From Rhizobium sullae (GTDB taxonomy: Bacteria > Pseudomonadota > Alphaproteobacteria > Rhizobiales > Rhizobiaceae), in contig NZ_FWER01000011.1 in NCBI RefSeq assembly GCF_900169785.1, positions 1-64,000 on the forward strand: a stretch of 64,000 nt of DNA. The letters are read 5' to 3'. The translations under genes and the position numbers were made by a program. The first letter of the stretch is position 1, and each line of letters begins with the position of its first letter. This document shows positions 53,757 through 63,657 of the stretch, one piece after another. The notes beneath the pieces were generated by a model. The model searched no databases and was not told the origin of the DNA. It saw only the letters and a list, made by a program, of their open reading frames with translations.

Positions 53757-54121
53757 CAGGCATCACGCGCGACGAACTGTTCCTGGGAATAGGTGCCGTC
53801 GGCGTCCGCATCCTGAACGGCGTTCTTCAGAAGGTCGGCAACCGCACGAACGGCTTCGAGATGCGCCTCAACGCGCCGGGCGTTGAGCGTCAGCTTCTGC
53901 TTCAGCCCGTGAAGCTGTTCGAGATGCGACGCGGCAAGCTCGGCCGGATCCGTATCGCGAAAGAGCGTCGACAGCTCATAAAGGCAGCGGCTCTTATGCG
54001 CATTCGAGACCTTGAGATCGAATTGCGGGTCGCTGCCGATCCGCGTGTTCTCGTTGTCAATGATCATTTCCAGGCGGCCGAGGACCGACTTGATACGATA
54101 TTCGTTCGAGATGATTTCCAT
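53756..54121 (-). CDS. FlgN-like flagellar protein
   Basis: A 121-residue helical protein (LGRLEMIIDNENTRIGSDPQ, LHGLKQKLTLNARRVEAHLE). The size, two long helices and the NARRVEAHLEAV segment near residue 80 resemble FlgN, the export chaperone for the hook-filament junction proteins FlgK and FlgL, both encoded in this cluster. Similarity is limited, so the name is tentative. It is coupled to its downstream neighbour by ATGA and follows the rod-binding protein gene by 11 bases. Confidence 0.6.
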   Translation of the reverse strand: MEIISNEYRIKSVLGRLEMIIDNENTRIGSDPQFDLKVSNAHKSRCLYELSTLFRDTDPAELAASHLEQLHGLKQKLTLNARRVEAHLEAVRAVADLLKNAVQDADADGTYSQEQFVARDA

Positions 54122-54132
54122 TTTATCCTCGG

Positions 54133-54696
54133 CTATGCTTCATTATTGATCTTGGCATCCGCCGTCGGCGTGCCGAATGTCTTGCGCTGGAACTCGTCGA
54201 TCATGCTGAAGGCGACCTTGCGGTCATCCTGGTCCGCCGACGCGTTCACGATGGCGCCTTCCTTCTTGCGAAGAGCCTCGTTATACATCTGCTTGGCTAT
54301 GCCGACGCCGTCACCTTCGGAGATCACGTTGCCGAGCTGCTCGGCCATCATGCCCTTCCAGATGTCGCCCGTGGCGCCTTTGCCGTAAACCTGCTCGCTG
54401 TCGCTGGGCAGCATGTTCTTGATGAAATTCTGAAGCACCATGGCCTCGAACTTCCGGTAGGTTTCCGGAATCTCTTCGGTCTTGGCGCGATTCTTGACGT
54501 TGTCGAGACCGGTCTTCGCGGTGGCGCCGTCAAGCACGTCGACCTTAGCAGAGAAGCCGTCGCCGTTTTCGGTAAGGCTCGTTGCGCGGAACGCGGCGCG
54601 GCTCGCTTTCAATTTTTCCTGGGCCACCTGAACCTCCATCGGGTCGGCGGCTTTGACAACATCCAGGACCAGATCACTCGGGGGTGAAATAGCCAA
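54133..54696 (-). CDS. Rod-binding protein (FlgJ N-terminal type)
   Basis: A 187-residue protein with the flagellar rod-binding domain at about residues 80-140 (YRKFEAMVLQNFIKNMLP, GDIWKGMMAEQLGNVISEGD, GVGIAKQMY). It has no muramidase domain, as is normal in alphaproteobacteria, where FlgJ is split. It probably caps or scaffolds rod assembly in the periplasm. The start is TTG at 54696, 8 bases after AGAGGA; a GTG two codons earlier is too close to that site. It lies in the late flagellar series. Confidence 0.8.
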   Translation of the reverse strand: MAISPPSDLVLDVVKAADPMEVQVAQEKLKASRAAFRATSLTENGDGFSAKVDVLDGATAKTGLDNVKNRAKTEEIPETYRKFEAMVLQNFIKNMLPSDSEQVYGKGATGDIWKGMMAEQLGNVISEGDGVGIAKQMYNEALRKKEGAIVNASADQDDRKVAFSMIDEFQRKTFGTPTADAKINNEA

Positions 54697-54727
54697 TGTC
54701 ACAATCCTCTAAATTAAGTTGTAGGGA

Positions 54728-55141
54728 TTATGGTTTTTGAAGCTTGCTGGAGGCTGGTGTTGCAAATTTCTGATCGATGACGTCGTAGACCGCGTTGTCA
54801 TCGGCCTCGCGCCTTTCGGCTTCAAGGGCTTCCTTCATGCCCTCTTCCAGCCGGTCGCCCTTTGCCCGCTCGCGCTGCAGGCGCATCTCGTGCAGCTGCT
54901 GCATGCCGGTCAGTTGCTTGTCCTTCGTGCTCAATCGCTCGAAGCGATCGGCATAGCTTTGCGAAAAAGCGCGATGGACGGGATCCAAGGAGCCGAGCGC
55001 CGTGACGACGTTGTCGATCGATTGGTTGACCTCGGTGCGCTGCCGGCTCGTTTCGGCAAGGTCGTATTCCGCCATCTGCTCCAGATGCCGCTGGACTGCG
55101 ACGAGCCGCTTCAGTTTTTCGGAACGCGTTTTGTCCGTCAT
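54728..55141 (-). CDS. FliJ-like coiled-coil flagellar protein
   Basis: A 137-residue, highly charged, almost entirely helical protein (SEKLKRLVAVQRHLEQMAEY, QLHEMRLQRERAKGDRLEEG). Length and heptad pattern resemble FliJ, the export-apparatus escort that sits between ATPase and gate, but no diagnostic motif is present. It begins 5 bases after the fliR stop, so co-expression with the export gate genes is likely. A general coiled-coil protein of other function is the alternative. Confidence 0.6.
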   Translation of the reverse strand: MTDKTRSEKLKRLVAVQRHLEQMAEYDLAETSRQRTEVNQSIDNVVTALGSLDPVHRAFSQSYADRFERLSTKDKQLTGMQQLHEMRLQRERAKGDRLEEGMKEALEAERREADDNAVYDVIDQKFATPASSKLQKP

Positions 55142-55146
55142 CCACG

Positions 55147-55899
55147 CTACCTTCCGATGAATACGCTCGGGAAGGACTGCGCGTACTGGCTGATCAAGGC
55201 GGCAACCGCAAAATAAAACAGGAACAGGCCGCCAAGCAGCATGTAGGGCGTCGAGATGAAATAAACCGGAATCTGCGGCGCCAGCTTGTTGATGAAGCCG
55301 ATCGAGACGTTGAACATCATGCTATAGATGAGGAACGGGCTTGCGAGCCGGAGCATGATGTAGGTCGTCGATTGCAGCGTATCGGTGAGCGAAATCAGAT
55401 TGGCGCGCATATCTGCGATGCCGCCGAAGGGCATCGTCGTGTACGAATCGATCAGCGCCCGGAACACGACGTGATGGAAGTCCATCATGAAGAGGATCAT
55501 CATTCCCGCAAACGTAATGAAGCCGGAAAGACTCGTTTCCACCGAATCTTCGATGATATCCGACGCCCCCGGCGAGGTGTATCCGACCATCATGGCGATG
55601 ATGCTGGCGGCGAACTGAAAGCCGAGCGTGTAAAAACGTGCCAGCAGGCCGTACATGACGCCGATCAGCGATTCGCTGACGATGAGCCCGATATAGGTCG
55701 CGCCGGTATTGCTGACTGCCGGATAGACCGTATCCCAAAGAACCGGCAGCACGGCGATCGACAGGCCGCCGGCGACAAAGACTCTCAGCAATTCCGGCAC
55801 GCGCGCTGAAGAAAAGCCCGGCATCACAAGGATACAGCCGCCAATGCGGCAGAAAACCAGAAAGAGCGCCAGGACAGTCCCCTGCGGGTCGGAAATCAT
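55147..55899 (-). CDS. fliR: Flagellar export gate protein FliR
   Basis: A 250-residue inner-membrane protein with about six membrane segments. [20 protein letters not shown] at the N-terminus and the conserved [15 protein letters not shown] segment identify FliR, which forms the core of the flagellar type III export channel with FliP and FliQ. It overlaps flhA by four bases (ATGA), so it is translationally coupled. The length is normal. Confidence 0.94.
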   Translation of the reverse strand: MISDPQGTVLALFLVFCRIGGCILVMPGFSSARVPELLRVFVAGGLSIAVLPVLWDTVYPAVSNTGATYIGLIVSESLIGVMYGLLARFYTLGFQFAASIIAMMVGYTSPGASDIIEDSVETSLSGFITFAGMMILFMMDFHHVVFRALIDSYTTMPFGGIADMRANLISLTDTLQSTTYIMLRLASPFLIYSMMFNVSIGFINKLAPQIPVYFISTPYMLLGGLFLFYFAVAALISQYAQSFPSVFIGR

Positions 55900-57983
55900 G
55901 AAATAGAGCCCAAAATCTTTATCTCGATGCCCTTGGCAAGTTCGACGTGCGAGAGAACCGGAAGCGTGGCGAACAGCCGTTCGATGATCATGCGCACATA
56001 GGAGCGTGTTTCCGGCGACGTGACAAGGGCGAACGGCAACCCGCGATCCATGAATTCACGGATAACCTTCGTTGCCTGCTCACTGAACTCCTCAAGGCTG
56101 CGCGGGTCGATGTCGAATTCGACGACCTCGCCTTTGTTGTCGCGCTTGAGGGCCTGGTGGAAGGCCATGTCCCACTTGCTGCCGAGCCGCAGGACGCGCA
56201 ATACGCCGTTGTCCGCCAGGTCTCCGCAGAGCTGCTGTGCCATGCGGATGCGCACATGCTCGACGATCTGTTCCGTCTTTCGGACATGTGGAGCAAGCTC
56301 GGCCACGGCTTCCAGGATCAGATGCAGGTTGCGGATCGAGACGCGCTCGGCGAGGAGCAGTTTGAGGACGGCCTGCAGGCCCGAATAGGACATATGCGAG
56401 GTGCAGATCTCGTCCGCGAGCTTCTTGTATTCGGGATCGAGACGATCGATCAGCACCTTCACGTCCTTGTAGGATAGAAGCTGAGGCAGGTTGTTGCGGA
56501 TGACCTCGCTCATGTGGGTGAGGACCACCGAGACGTTGTCGATCGGCTGGAAGCCTTCGCGTTTCAGGTCCTCCGCGAAAGCCTCAAGAATGGAAACCGC
56601 AGGCATACCGAAGGCCGGTTCGCGGATTTCGTCGCCGGGAATGCGCGGCTTGCGACCGGAGCCGGTGACGACCAAGACTTCGCCGACGCGCAGTGCGTTC
56701 GACGCCACCGTCGTGCCGTGGATGCGGATCTGGTAGGACTTTTCGGGAATGTTGATATCGTCCGTGACCTTGATCTCCGGAACGACGAAACCGTATTGGG
56801 TCGCAAATTTCTTGCGCATCTTGCCGACGCGGAAGGCGAGTTCCTGATGCGCGCCGAGGAGGCGGGTCGACACCATCTTGCCGAGCGCGAGTTCGATTTC
56901 CGAGGTGCGCAAGACCGATTTGACGGAGTCCTTTTCGAGCTCTTTGGTCTGAACGACCTTCTTTTCCTCCTGCTCGCGGCGGACCTTATTTTCCGCTTCG
57001 ATCTGACGCGGGATGAACCATGCGCCGAATGCCATAAGGCCGCCGAGGGATAGGAACGGAAGCATCGGCAGGCCGGGCATCAGACCCAGGACTGCCATCA
57101 GCACGGCTGAGACTGAAAGTGCACGCGGATAACCGCTCAGCTGATTGACGACGGCCTGGTCCGTCGAGCCAACGGTGCCGCCGCGTGAAACGAGAAGGCC
57201 AGCGGCCAGGGAGACAATGAGGGCCGGCATCTGAGCGACCAGACCGTCGCCGACCGAAAGCTTGACGAAAACATCGGCTGCTTCGGAGATCGGCATGCCG
57301 TGGCGGAAATAGCCGATGATGATGCCGCCGAAGATGTTGATGGAGGTGATGATAAGGCCGGCAACCGCATCGCCGCGGACGAATTTGGAGGCACCGTCCA
57401 TGGCGCCGAAGAAGGAGCTTTCCTCTTCCAGCTCCTTGCGGCGGCGTTGCGCCTCCTTCTCGTCGATGATGCCTGCCGAAAGATCGGCGTCGATCGACAT
57501 CTGCTTGCCGGGGATGGCGTCCAAGGTGAAGCGCGCGCCGACTTCAGCAATACGCGTTGCACCCTTGGTGATGACGATGAAATTGATGGTGATCAGGATC
57601 AGGAAGACGATCAGACCGATCACGAAGTCACCGGACATCACCAGGCTTGCAAAGCCCGCGATCACGCCGCCGGCGGCATCATGTCCCTCATTGCCATGCG
57701 AAAGGATCACGCGCGTCGTCGCAATGTTCAGCGACAGCCGCGTCATGGTCGCGATCAGCAGGATGGTCGGAAAGGACGAGAATTCGAGAGGCTTCTGGAT
57801 CCAAAGCGCAACCATCAGGATCAGAACGGAAAACGCGATCGAAAATGCTAGCCCCAGGTCGATCAGAAATGGCGGAATCGGCAGGAAGAGTACGCAGATG
57901 ATGACCATGATGCCGAGGGCAAAACCGACATCGCGTAAGCTTGGAGCAGATTTCGGAAGGGGTAGTGCGGGTGGTTGCGCCAT
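55896..57983 (-). CDS. flhA: Flagellar export protein FlhA
   Basis: A 695-residue export-gate protein. The N-terminal half (about 1-330) has eight membrane segments, with [18 protein letters not shown] and [20 protein letters not shown], the conserved cytoplasmic loop. The C-terminal half is the cytoplasmic nonameric ring domain ([35 protein letters not shown]). It conducts and docks export substrates using proton-motive force. It is followed by fliR with a 4-base overlap. The length is normal. Confidence 0.96.
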   Translation of the reverse strand: MAQPPALPLPKSAPSLRDVGFALGIMVIICVLFLPIPPFLIDLGLAFSIAFSVLILMVALWIQKPLEFSSFPTILLIATMTRLSLNIATTRVILSHGNEGHDAAGGVIAGFASLVMSGDFVIGLIVFLILITINFIVITKGATRIAEVGARFTLDAIPGKQMSIDADLSAGIIDEKEAQRRRKELEEESSFFGAMDGASKFVRGDAVAGLIITSINIFGGIIIGYFRHGMPISEAADVFVKLSVGDGLVAQMPALIVSLAAGLLVSRGGTVGSTDQAVVNQLSGYPRALSVSAVLMAVLGLMPGLPMLPFLSLGGLMAFGAWFIPRQIEAENKVRREQEEKKVVQTKELEKDSVKSVLRTSEIELALGKMVSTRLLGAHQELAFRVGKMRKKFATQYGFVVPEIKVTDDINIPEKSYQIRIHGTTVASNALRVGEVLVVTGSGRKPRIPGDEIREPAFGMPAVSILEAFAEDLKREGFQPIDNVSVVLTHMSEVIRNNLPQLLSYKDVKVLIDRLDPEYKKLADEICTSHMSYSGLQAVLKLLLAERVSIRNLHLILEAVAELAPHVRKTEQIVEHVRIRMAQQLCGDLADNGVLRVLRLGSKWDMAFHQALKRDNKGEVVEFDIDPRSLEEFSEQATKVIREFMDRGLPFALVTSPETRSYVRMIIERLFATLPVLSHVELAKGIEIKILGSIS

Positions 57984-58072
57984 TTCGATTCCGTCTCTTC
58001 ATGAGAGGAGGCAGGTACAGCCCTGCCCAGTACGGATCGAGGATTAACCAGCGAAGCTTGCGCGAAGGTGGT

Positions 58073-58339
58073 TCAGAAGCCGGACTGGATGCGCGAGAAG
58101 ACCATGTCGGTGAAAATGGAGATCTGGGAGCCCACGAACGGAGCGGATATGCCGACGGTAATGAGAACGGCGACAATCTTCGGAACGAAAGTGAGCGTCG
58201 CTTCCTGAATCTGCGTCAGCGCCTGGATCAGCGCGATGACGAGGCCGACGATCATTGCCGCCGCGACGGCGGGACCGGCTGAGATCAGAACGGTCCAGAT
58301 CGCCGCCTGGAAAAGGTCGAGTGCATCGGCTTCATTCAT
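58073..58339 (-). CDS. fliQ: Flagellar export gate protein FliQ
   Basis: An 88-residue protein with two membrane segments (AAIWTVLISAGPAVAAAMIV and VAVLITVGISAPFVGSQI) linked by the conserved ALIQALTQIQEATLTFVPKI, the FliQ hallmark. It is part of the FliPQR export core. It lies 74 bases after flgD and 89 before flhA on the same strand. The length matches the family. Confidence 0.95.
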   Translation of the reverse strand: MNEADALDLFQAAIWTVLISAGPAVAAAMIVGLVIALIQALTQIQEATLTFVPKIVAVLITVGISAPFVGSQISIFTDMVFSRIQSGF

Positions 58340-58413
58340 TGTCAGGCAACCTCATATCGCCTCCGGTCCGCCCCGCAGAAGACGGACCGTTATTATGTTT
58401 ATTGCAAGTCAGT

Positions 58414-58839
58414 TCAAGACGACGTGTCTGTCGCCGGCGCTTTATCCGCGAGAGTGATTCCCGCTTGTATGAGAATACTCTTCCCGTCCGTCGTCGTCGC
58501 GATAATTCCGTCGGAATACACCTTGACCGAGGCGACGGTGCCTTTGACGGTGCCGTCGGCGCTTTCCATGTACTTGCCGATATAGCTGCCTGCCTGGGTG
58601 AGGCTGGAGCTTGCGAGCAGCGTGTCCAGTTTCGTGTTGGTCTGGATCGTCTGCTCGACCTGCGAGAAGCTCGCGAGCTGGGACATCTGTTCGCCGGCGT
58701 CCATCGGATCCGTCGGATCCTGGTTCTTCATCTGTGCGATGAGCAGCTGCAGGAAGTTGTCGTAGTTGAGCGTCGCCTTCTGCTGTGCAGTCGTCGTGGT
58801 CGATGTCGTGCCGACGTTGGAGACGCCATCTACCGCCAT
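58414..58839 (-). CDS. flgD: Hook-capping protein FlgD, short form
   Basis: A 141-residue FlgD. The N-terminal export and cap domain is conserved: [20 protein letters not shown], then [20 protein letters not shown] at about residues 55-75. A brief beta region ([20 protein letters not shown]) follows, then a stop. It lacks the full Ig/Tudor-like part of the 220-residue enteric FlgD, as other rhizobial FlgDs appear to. It caps the growing hook made of FlgE. Its start overlaps the end of flbT by 10 bases. Confidence 0.9.
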   Translation of the reverse strand: MAVDGVSNVGTTSTTTTAQQKATLNYDNFLQLLIAQMKNQDPTDPMDAGEQMSQLASFSQVEQTIQTNTKLDTLLASSSLTQAGSYIGKYMESADGTVKGTVASVKVYSDGIIATTTDGKSILIQAGITLADKAPATDTSS

Positions 58840-59279
58840 GGTGCGATCTCCTTGCGGATCTGCTCGACCATCGCCGGGTGCATTTCCTGGTTGTTCAGGA
58901 TACCGTCCTCGATTGTGTAGAGCGCGCGGATGGCCTTCAGGGCATCGAATGCGCGGCCCGTCGAGACGAGGCCATCGATGCGCTTCAGTTCGGCGAGAAC
59001 CTCCTCGTTCTTGAAGCAGGTCAGCAGCATGGTGATCGACTTGCGGAACATCGTCGTCGACTGCTCCTTGCCTTCCGGATTGATCAGGATCATCTGCGCG
59101 ATGAAATAGAGCTGGCGCAGCGGCGTCGTGGCGTCTTCCGGCTGAAGAACATGATTTTCAAGAAGAAATGTCACATCATTCAGGAACTCCAGCGCGACCT
59201 TGCGGTCAACGCGCAGGACCGCGCCGTTGATGAAGATCCTCTCTCCGGCTTTAAGCGAAATGCGAAGTGTACTTTTCAT
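58830..59279 (-). CDS. flbT: Flagellin synthesis repressor FlbT
   Basis: A 149-residue FlbT. In Caulobacter and relatives, FlbT binds flagellin mRNA and blocks its translation until hook assembly is finished. [20 protein letters not shown] at the start and [20 protein letters not shown] are conserved. It is coupled to flaF by a 4-base overlap and overlaps the flgD start. The length is normal. Confidence 0.94.
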   Translation of the reverse strand: MKSTLRISLKAGERIFINGAVLRVDRKVALEFLNDVTFLLENHVLQPEDATTPLRQLYFIAQMILINPEGKEQSTTMFRKSITMLLTCFKNEEVLAELKRIDGLVSTGRAFDALKAIRALYTIEDGILNNQEMHPAMVEQIRKEIAPWR

Positions 59280-59623
59280 TTAAGTCCATCCCTGATGATG
59301 GTGGTAACGTCGATAATGCCTTGGTAGTTACTTGACTGACGTCGCCTGATCTTGTCGCATTCCTTCAAAATCCAGATTGCGATCGAAATCAGGTTGGCCC
59401 GCAGCTCGATCTCGAGCTGATTGTCGGGGTGCTTGAGATCCTCGACAAAACTCACCCAAACACGCCGGGTGTAGAACAGTGCCTCAACGGATTCCCGGCT
59501 GTACTTTTCCTTGTCGCGCGCCAGCGAGAGCAATTCGATTGACCGGTCGAGAACTTGCCGCTCCCGCTCTTTCGCGTCGGTCACCGAGTCTTGCATGACC
59601 TCGGCATAAGAGAATTGATACAT
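59276..59623 (-). CDS. flaF: Flagellar biosynthesis regulator FlaF
   Basis: A 115-residue FlaF, the positive counterpart of FlbT in flagellin expression. [20 protein letters not shown] and [20 protein letters not shown] are conserved. [17 protein letters not shown] forms the central helix. It is coupled to flbT by ATGA. A perfect palindrome lies between it and flgL. The length is normal. Confidence 0.93.
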   Translation of the reverse strand: MYQFSYAEVMQDSVTDAKERERQVLDRSIELLSLARDKEKYSRESVEALFYTRRVWVSFVEDLKHPDNQLEIELRANLISIAIWILKECDKIRRRQSSNYQGIIDVTTIIRDGLK

Positions 59624-59649
59624 TCATGCATCCTTCTTTGTATTGCGCG

Positions 59650-59666
59650 CCTTTGATCATCAAAGG
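59650..59666. repeat. Palindrome across the flgL stop codon
   Basis: CCTTTGAT and ATCAAAGG are 8-bp inverted copies around one base, and the flgL TGA lies inside. It could be a processing or stabilising hairpin at the flgL-flaF junction, although a 1-base loop means the inner pairs cannot all form in RNA. Confidence 0.4.
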
Positions 59667-60706
59667 TAGTTCACGAGACTCAGCTGCTGTATTTTCGAGA
59701 CGATCGTGTAAGCCGTTTCCAGCTGCGTTTCCAAAGTCTTGACGAGGGTCGAAGCTTCCGCCGGATCGACACCCTGGAGGTCCACAACCTTGTTGTTGAT
59801 GATGGCAGCCTGAGCATCGAGAGCGTCGTTCGCTTTCTCGACACGCTCCTGCGACAGGCCGAGCTGGCTCTGTTGCGATACGAGGCCCGAGGTTGCCTGT
59901 GCGGCATAGCCGATGGCGCGTGAGGAAACCGCGTCCATGGCGTCAGTGGAAAGACCCTGGTCGATCAGCGCATTCGTCATGACTGTCGCCATTGCAAGGT
60001 AGCGCATGCCGTCGGAATTGGCGTTCGTGGACGAGGTGATGACTTCCGAGTTGCTGATCCGGCTCGTCATGTTCTGGTCGGAAGCCTTGGACCAGCCGGT
60101 GGTCGGATTCGTCCACGCGGCAGCGCTGAACATCGGCTCCACGGTGTTGGTCATGAAGATATTGATTTCAGCCGCCGACAGCGCGCTGACCGGCTTGCCC
60201 AGCCCGGTTGCATAGGAGTTCAAATCGGTGACGATCTGCGCCTCGACGGTCGCGCTGCGATCCGTCAGCGGCGGGACATCCGTATTGATGCCGGAAAACA
60301 GGTATTCGCCGTTGGTGATCATGTTCCCGGAGTCCATCAGCTGCGAAAGTGCCGCTGCCGAGGACTGGAGGGTCACGGTGATGGCAGTCGAGGCCTGGCT
60401 TCCCTTGAGCGCTGTCAGGTTCTTGACCAGAGCGTCGCTGGCCTTCTGCATATCGGCCAACCCGCTCTGGGACATTTCAAGACGAAGATTGACCGTCGAG
60501 TTGCTGTCCTTGAACGAAGAGATACGATCAAGTTCGCGCGAATAGTTCACGCTCTTGGCGGCGTCGATGCCGAGCGATACGCCGATATCGGCGTAGGTCT
60601 TCGTCGTCGCTTCGATCGACGCCTTGACCATCTGGTTCTGCGACTGGCGGATCGTCAATCGCATGGCGTTCTGAATGGCTGAACTAGAAATAAAAGAGCT
60701 CTTCAT
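59660..60706 (-). CDS. flgL: Hook-filament junction protein FlgL
   Basis: A 348-residue junction protein of the flagellin superfamily. The N-terminal helix MKSSFISSSAIQNAMRLTIR and the C-terminal coiled coil (QEGV-like SLGLSQERVEKANDALDAQA region, then STLVKTLETQLETAYTIVSK) are the D0/D1 helices that pack in the filament core. It starts 3 bases after the flgK stop. Together with FlgK it joins hook to filament. The FlgN-like protein encoded at 53756 may be its chaperone. Confidence 0.9.
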   Translation of the reverse strand: MKSSFISSSAIQNAMRLTIRQSQNQMVKASIEATTKTYADIGVSLGIDAAKSVNYSRELDRISSFKDSNSTVNLRLEMSQSGLADMQKASDALVKNLTALKGSQASTAITVTLQSSAAALSQLMDSGNMITNGEYLFSGINTDVPPLTDRSATVEAQIVTDLNSYATGLGKPVSALSAAEINIFMTNTVEPMFSAAAWTNPTTGWSKASDQNMTSRISNSEVITSSTNANSDGMRYLAMATVMTNALIDQGLSTDAMDAVSSRAIGYAAQATSGLVSQQSQLGLSQERVEKANDALDAQAAIINNKVVDLQGVDPAEASTLVKTLETQLETAYTIVSKIQQLSLVNYL

Positions 60707-60709
60707 GGC

Positions 60710-62206
60710 TTAACTCGCTATATCCAGCAATGACTTCAACATTTCATCGACGGCGTTCAGAATCTTCGTCGCCGCCTTGTAGGATTGCTCGATGTCGAGA
60801 AGCAGCGTCAGTTCCTCGTCCAGGTTGACGCCGGTCTCGTTGGAATAGGCTTCGTCGGACCGGGAATACGCTGCCGCGGTGTTCTCCGCAGCGCCGCTTG
60901 CGTCGCTGCGGTACTGTTCGAACCAGCCGATCGAGTTCGACGAGAAATCCATGATGCTAACGTTCGAATCGATGCCCGTTGCCGAGTTGAAGCCGATGAC
61001 GCCGGTGCCTGGATCGAAATCCATCTTGGCGCCCATGGCCGTGTAGAGCTTGTCGAGCTGCGCGGTGTAGCCGCCGTTAGCGGCGGTATTCTGATTGAAG
61101 GCGGCGCCGTTGATCGAACCGTCACGCAGCTTCATCGGATCGCCGCCCAGAGAGGTCACCACCGCCGGATTGACCGAGATGGAACCGGCAATGCCGTCGA
61201 TGATCGTGGCCGTCGTCGGCGTTCCGCCGGTAGCACCGCTCGGCAAGGTCCAGGTAAAGAGACCGGGCTGCGTGCTGGTTGCAGTCGTGTTCGTTTCCGA
61301 AAACAGGGCGACGAGGCCTTTGGCGATTTCGTCGAGCTGGGATTGGAATGTCGGTGCGACCTCGTCGCGAAGCTGGAGAAGCGCCTGGAGACTGCCCTGC
61401 GCCGACGTCGTGCCGCCAGAACCCTTGCCGAGCGCCACGCCATCGATGTAAACGCCGTTGCCGTCGGTGGAGGCGCCGTAGCTCTGGGTCGGCTTGAACG
61501 TCACCGTGCGCGGAATGGTCTCGAAAAGCGTCACCCCGTCTGAGGTGTAGAGCACCATGTCATTGTTATCGCGCGTAACAGTGGTGACGCCCACAATCCC
61601 CGAAATCTGCTTGAGCAAGGCATCGCGCTGATCGAGCGCTTGCGACGGATCGGCACCGGAGGACGTGGCGGACTTGACGGCGTTGTTCGCGGTCTCGAAT
61701 TGCGCCAGCAGCTCATTCAGCTCCTCGACGGAATTCGCAATCGATTTGTCTGCATTCGTCCGCACCTGCTGGACGGCGCTGGTTGCGTTGTTGAGCGAGT
61801 TCACGACGTCCTGTGCTGCCGTGATCGCCCCCTGGGCCGCAATCGTGCTGTTCGGCGCGGCTCTGAATGCACTAAGCTTGTCGCGGAAGGCAGTCAGATA
61901 GGTGGAGGGTGCGGTCTCGTATGCGTTGCCGCCGATGACCGACTTGATGTCTTCGAGACCATTCAGAAGGGTCTGCTGCGCACTGTCCTGAGAATTGCTC
62001 TTCAGATACTGCCGCAGGAGAGCGTCCTCCTGCGCGCGGTTGATCTTGACCACCTGCGCGCCGTTCAACGAGGTGGTGAGCATCGCCTGCCGACGCACAT
62101 AATCCTTGTTGCCGGCATTGGCGATATTGTTCGATACGACGCTGCTCTGAGCGCCCGTATTGTTGAATATGCTCTGTGCCGTATTAAGTGCGGAAATGAG
62201 CGACAT
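60710..62206 (-). CDS. flgK: Hook-associated protein FlgK
   Basis: A 498-residue FlgK. SLISALNTAQSIFNNTGAQS and the rod-hook motif VVSNNIANAGNKDYVRRQAM are at the N-terminus. YSNETGVNLDEELTLLLDIE and QSYKAATKILNAVDEMLKSL form the C-terminal helices. The middle is a variable, Thr/Gly-rich domain. It follows flgE by 19 bases and precedes flgL by 3. It is the first junction protein added on the finished hook. Confidence 0.94.
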   Translation of the reverse strand: MSLISALNTAQSIFNNTGAQSSVVSNNIANAGNKDYVRRQAMLTTSLNGAQVVKINRAQEDALLRQYLKSNSQDSAQQTLLNGLEDIKSVIGGNAYETAPSTYLTAFRDKLSAFRAAPNSTIAAQGAITAAQDVVNSLNNATSAVQQVRTNADKSIANSVEELNELLAQFETANNAVKSATSSGADPSQALDQRDALLKQISGIVGVTTVTRDNNDMVLYTSDGVTLFETIPRTVTFKPTQSYGASTDGNGVYIDGVALGKGSGGTTSAQGSLQALLQLRDEVAPTFQSQLDEIAKGLVALFSETNTTATSTQPGLFTWTLPSGATGGTPTTATIIDGIAGSISVNPAVVTSLGGDPMKLRDGSINGAAFNQNTAANGGYTAQLDKLYTAMGAKMDFDPGTGVIGFNSATGIDSNVSIMDFSSNSIGWFEQYRSDASGAAENTAAAYSRSDEAYSNETGVNLDEELTLLLDIEQSYKAATKILNAVDEMLKSLLDIAS

Positions 62207-62225
62207 GGCTTAGCCGTTACCTTAC

Positions 62226-63527
62226 TTATCTCTTGAGGTTGACGAGAACGTCCATCAAGTCCGAACCCGTCTGGAACACTTTCGAGTTTGCCGTATAGCT
62301 GCGCTGCGACTCGATCATTTCCGTCAACTCGCCAGCCATATCGACGTTCGAGCCTTCGAGAGCGCCCGACTGAATCTTGCCGAAGCCGCTTGTCTGCGGG
62401 AAGCCGGTGACGGTGACGCCGGACCTGCCGTTCGCAGAATAGACGTTGCCGGACATCAGCGTCAGCAGATCGGGGCTTGGAACCGTCGCGAGTGGAATTT
62501 GGAAGATCGGCTTGGTGCTGCCATCGTCATACTTGGAATAGACCACGCCATCAGCGTCGATCGTAATGTCGATCGGAGAATTCGCGCCCTGTCCATCCAC
62601 GTTGCCAGTGCCGGAGAAGGTGTCGCCGACCTGGGAAAGATCGAGGCTCATATTGATCGTGAGACCCGTCACCGGATCGACGATGTCCGTCGCCGTGGTA
62701 TGCGTTGCATCCGTCACCATCTGCCCCGAGCTGTTGAAAAACACGCGCTTTACGTCAACCGCAGCAGAAGAGTATGGGAAGGAGCTCGTACCAGTCGCGG
62801 CCTTGTCGGCATTGCGGAATACGGCCATTTCCCATTCATAGGTGGAGCCAGCCGGCGCGCCGGCCGCAAGCGGAACCTTCGTGAAGTAGATGTCATACAT
62901 CACCTTGCTGCCGAGCTTGTCATAGGTGACGATCGAGTATTTCTGCGTATCGGACGTGGCCGTTGCGAGGTTTGCGCTCGGTGCGGTTGCTGGAGCCGTG
63001 AGAATCGGCGAACCTGGCTTGAGATTGCCTGTCCACGTCCCATTCGCCGTGGGAACGGCTTCCAGCTTCTGGTCACCAAGGACATTGATCGGAACGAGGC
63101 CGTCGAAGCCGTTGACGACGACAGCCGGGGCGGACGAACCGTAAGGATAACCCATCAGCGTGTAGCCTGCCGAGTTGACGAGGTTGCCTTCGTCGTCCTT
63201 CGTGAAGTCGCCGGCGCGGGTCAGGACCGGCGTGCCGTCGGCGCCTTCCACGATGAAGAAGCCGTCGCCGGAGATGGCGAGGTCATAACCCGAAGTCGTG
63301 TAAGAGATGTCGCCCTGATCGGAAACAGCCTGACGGACGGACGTCTGCACACCACCGGAATTGTAGTTGCCTGCCGTGGACGGCAGGACGAGGGAGGAGA
63401 AAGCCGTCGAGACGGCCTTGTAGCCCGTGGTGTTTGCGTTCGCGATGTTGTCGGCAACGGTGCTCAGGCGGTTTGCCTGTGCATTCATGCCGGACACTGC
63501 CGTCTTCATGCTGCCAAAAATGCTCAT
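62226..63527 (-). CDS. flgE: Flagellar hook protein FlgE
   Basis: A 433-residue hook protein. MSIFGSMKTAVSGMNAQANR and LSTVADNIANANTTGYKAVS are the rod-hook N-terminal motif. DLAISGDGFFIVEG follows, and the C-terminal SNVDMAGELTEMIESQRSYT ends with the conserved FQTGSDLMDVLVNLKR. The start at 63527 opens directly into the motif. The frame is open 93 codons further, through the end of rem, and that part is discarded. It lies 130 bases after rem and is a likely Rem target. Confidence 0.94.
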   Translation of the reverse strand: MSIFGSMKTAVSGMNAQANRLSTVADNIANANTTGYKAVSTAFSSLVLPSTAGNYNSGGVQTSVRQAVSDQGDISYTTSGYDLAISGDGFFIVEGADGTPVLTRAGDFTKDDEGNLVNSAGYTLMGYPYGSSAPAVVVNGFDGLVPINVLGDQKLEAVPTANGTWTGNLKPGSPILTAPATAPSANLATATSDTQKYSIVTYDKLGSKVMYDIYFTKVPLAAGAPAGSTYEWEMAVFRNADKAATGTSSFPYSSAAVDVKRVFFNSSGQMVTDATHTTATDIVDPVTGLTINMSLDLSQVGDTFSGTGNVDGQGANSPIDITIDADGVVYSKYDDGSTKPIFQIPLATVPSPDLLTLMSGNVYSANGRSGVTVTGFPQTSGFGKIQSGALEGSNVDMAGELTEMIESQRSYTANSKVFQTGSDLMDVLVNLKR

Positions 63528-63657
63528 CTGAAAACCCCGTTTTCCTTGATAGCTTGGAGAGTATTTGGCGGGCCTTGCGTGAAGCTGTCTGTAGCGGAGC
63601 TGCCGGATCGAAATATTGAAAGGCACGTGTCCGCGAGCCGGGCCCGCCGCTGAAAAA

